Source: Bacillota bacterium
Lineage (GTDB): Bacteria; Bacillota; Limnochordia; Darwinibacteriales; Darwinibacteriaceae
Direction: 5' to 3'
Length of the DNA stretch: 7,698 nucleotides
Assembly (NCBI GenBank): GCA_012799535.1
Contig: JAAZLB010000051.1
Coordinates: 1 to 7,698, forward strand
The notes below the pieces were generated by a model. The model did no database searches, was not told where the DNA came from, and saw only the letters and a list, made by a program, of their open reading frames with translations. Both the position numbers and the translations under genes were made by a program. Each line of letters begins with the position of its first letter. Positions within the stretch are counted from its first letter, which is position 1. This document shows positions 6,836-7,698 of this stretch, one piece after another.

Positions 6836-6891
6836 CGACTATCTGCCAACAGCTCCCCCAGATGGGTAATTTCTCCGCCTGAGGTCTGATT

Positions 6892-7698
6892 TCACAAAAA
6901 ATTGCCTAAAAAACGTTCCTGCCAAGTGCTATGTTCTCTCTGGTATAGATCTAGCTGATCGTACAAATAAGGCACAAACTCCTGAAAAGTGGGATATAAA
7001 TCCCTGTTATTTTCGTAAAACTCCAGTTGTTCTACAACATAGCGAATTAGATAAAAACCCCGTTCTTCGTGGTAGTTGATTAATCTCATTTCCATTTCTG
7101 GCTCAAAAAGATCCCGGGCCGCCATTATTTCTACCCCACGTAAAACCTGCTCATTCAAAAAGATGGTTACCGTGGGGTAAGCCTGGTTCTTCATCACTTG
7201 ACGTACGGGAACTAAGAGGGGGCGGAGTTTTTTAGCCCGTTCAGAATAAGCTTCTAGACTAGGGTTAACAAAGGCATGGCCTAACTCATGAACTGTGAGA
7301 TGTTCTAAGGAGACTCCTGTAGGAAATTCTGGTTTTCCTTGGCTCACTCCATTTTCGCGGATAATCTGGTAAGCAATCATTCTTCCCTCCGCTGTTTCTA
7401 CAGTGGCACCATAACCTCCCCCAGGAAACATACTAGGAGTCATGAGCAGATGAAACTCTTCTGCAGACCAACCAAAGAAGTCTTCTAACCATTTGGTAAT
7501 CGCTTCAGATCGAAAACCTTGTACAGTATCAGCCAAAACCTCATCTAAATAGGGTTCCCACTCTTCCCAAAACTGGAGAAAGTTCGATTCTTGGGCTAAA
7601 TCCTTTAGGGCCAAGCGAAAGTCTTCTAACTTTTGACGTCCGCCGGCGCGCTTGACCAGATATTCACTATATTCGTGGGCTAACTCCAACCCTGGTAA
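6892..7698 (-). CDS. Putative zinc metallopeptidase, DUF4932-like, 5' end outside window
   Basis: The reading frame is open to the window edge and reads L-P-G before the first possible TTG codon (7689), so the visible 268 codons are the C-terminal part of a longer gene. The central motif is HLTVHELGHAFVNPSLEAY; His134, Glu135 and His138 (numbered from that TTG) form HExxH, the zinc-binding and catalytic core of metallopeptidases. Glu180 in FLNEQVLRGVE, on a helix about 42 residues later, is a candidate third zinc ligand. This layout resembles DUF4932 proteins, whose substrates are not known to me. The flanking sequence is acidic and rich in aromatic residues with no membrane segment; any signal peptide would lie outside the window. 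The stop is TGA at 6894-6892. The gene is 87 bases upstream of the MFS gene on the same strand with no terminator between, so cotranscription is possible. Peptidase activity is inferred from the motif alone. Confidence 0.75.
   Translation of the reverse strand, partial: LPGLELAHEYSEYLVKRAGGRQKLEDFRLALKDLAQESNFLQFWEEWEPYLDEVLADTVQGFRSEAITKWLEDFFGWSAEEFHLLMTPSMFPGGGYGATVETAEGRMIAYQIIRENGVSQGKPEFPTGVSLEHLTVHELGHAFVNPSLEAYSERAKKLRPLLVPVRQVMKNQAYPTVTIFLNEQVLRGVEIMAARDLFEPEMEMRLINYHEERGFYLIRYVVEQLEFYENNRDLYPTFQEFVPYLYDQLDLYQREHSTWQERFLGNFL

Noticed and set aside
6829..6849. Short leader-peptide frame (TTG, six codons, TGA) after GGGGGAG at 6853-6859 on the minus strand
   Set aside because: Spacing between GGGGGAG and the TTG is only three bases, the start is non-ATG and the peptide is unlike known resistance leaders; too weak to call a gene.
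6836..6891. Terminator between the metallopeptidase and the MFS gene
   Set aside because: Only a short ATCTG/CAGAT repeat is present with no T-tract after it; not an intrinsic terminator.
7687..7689. TTG at 7689 as a true start of the metallopeptidase
   Set aside because: The frame stays open to the window edge, no ribosome binding site is visible and DUF4932-type proteins are longer; the gene is treated as partial.

Overview
All genes in this window lie on the minus strand and read from the high-coordinate end towards position 1. The strong GGAGGTG-type ribosome binding sites, the GTG and TTG starts, the moderate base composition and the protein families point to a Bacillota (Firmicutes) chromosome, probably a clostridial or related anaerobic lineage. 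I cannot name the genus.

Layout in order of transcription: (1) 7698-6892, the C-terminal part of a putative zinc metallopeptidase of DUF4932 type with an HELGH motif, whose start lies outside the window; (2) an 87-base spacer with a 30-bp interrupted palindrome just before the next start codon; (3) 6804-5494, a 12-helix MFS efflux permease of the EntS/macrolide-efflux type; (4) 5488-3695 and 3698-1926, two ABC exporter half-transporters (membrane domain fused to ATPase) overlapping by four bases and probably forming a heterodimer; (5) 1909-1145, a UbiE/MenG-like SAM methyltransferase with a Trm112-like N-terminus; (6) 1098-424, a fructose-6-phosphate-aldolase-type small transaldolase; (7) 416-24, a YjbQ/UPF0047 protein; (8) a strong intrinsic terminator at 1-33, whose stem includes the last codons and stop of yjbQ.

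From the MFS gene to yjbQ the gaps are 5, -4, 16, 46 and 7 bases. Several ribosome binding sites lie inside the end of the gene before. This looks like one operon ending at the terminator, perhaps starting at the palindrome or further upstream. The first part (MFS, ABC pair, methyltransferase) reads as an export, resistance or modification cassette for an unidentified small molecule or peptide. The last two genes look like central-metabolism or housekeeping genes in the same transcript. No precursor peptide, biosynthetic enzyme or dedicated regulator is visible here, so the substrate is unknown. No RNA genes, mobile elements or CRISPR arrays were seen, and no gene-free stretch exceeds 90 bases.
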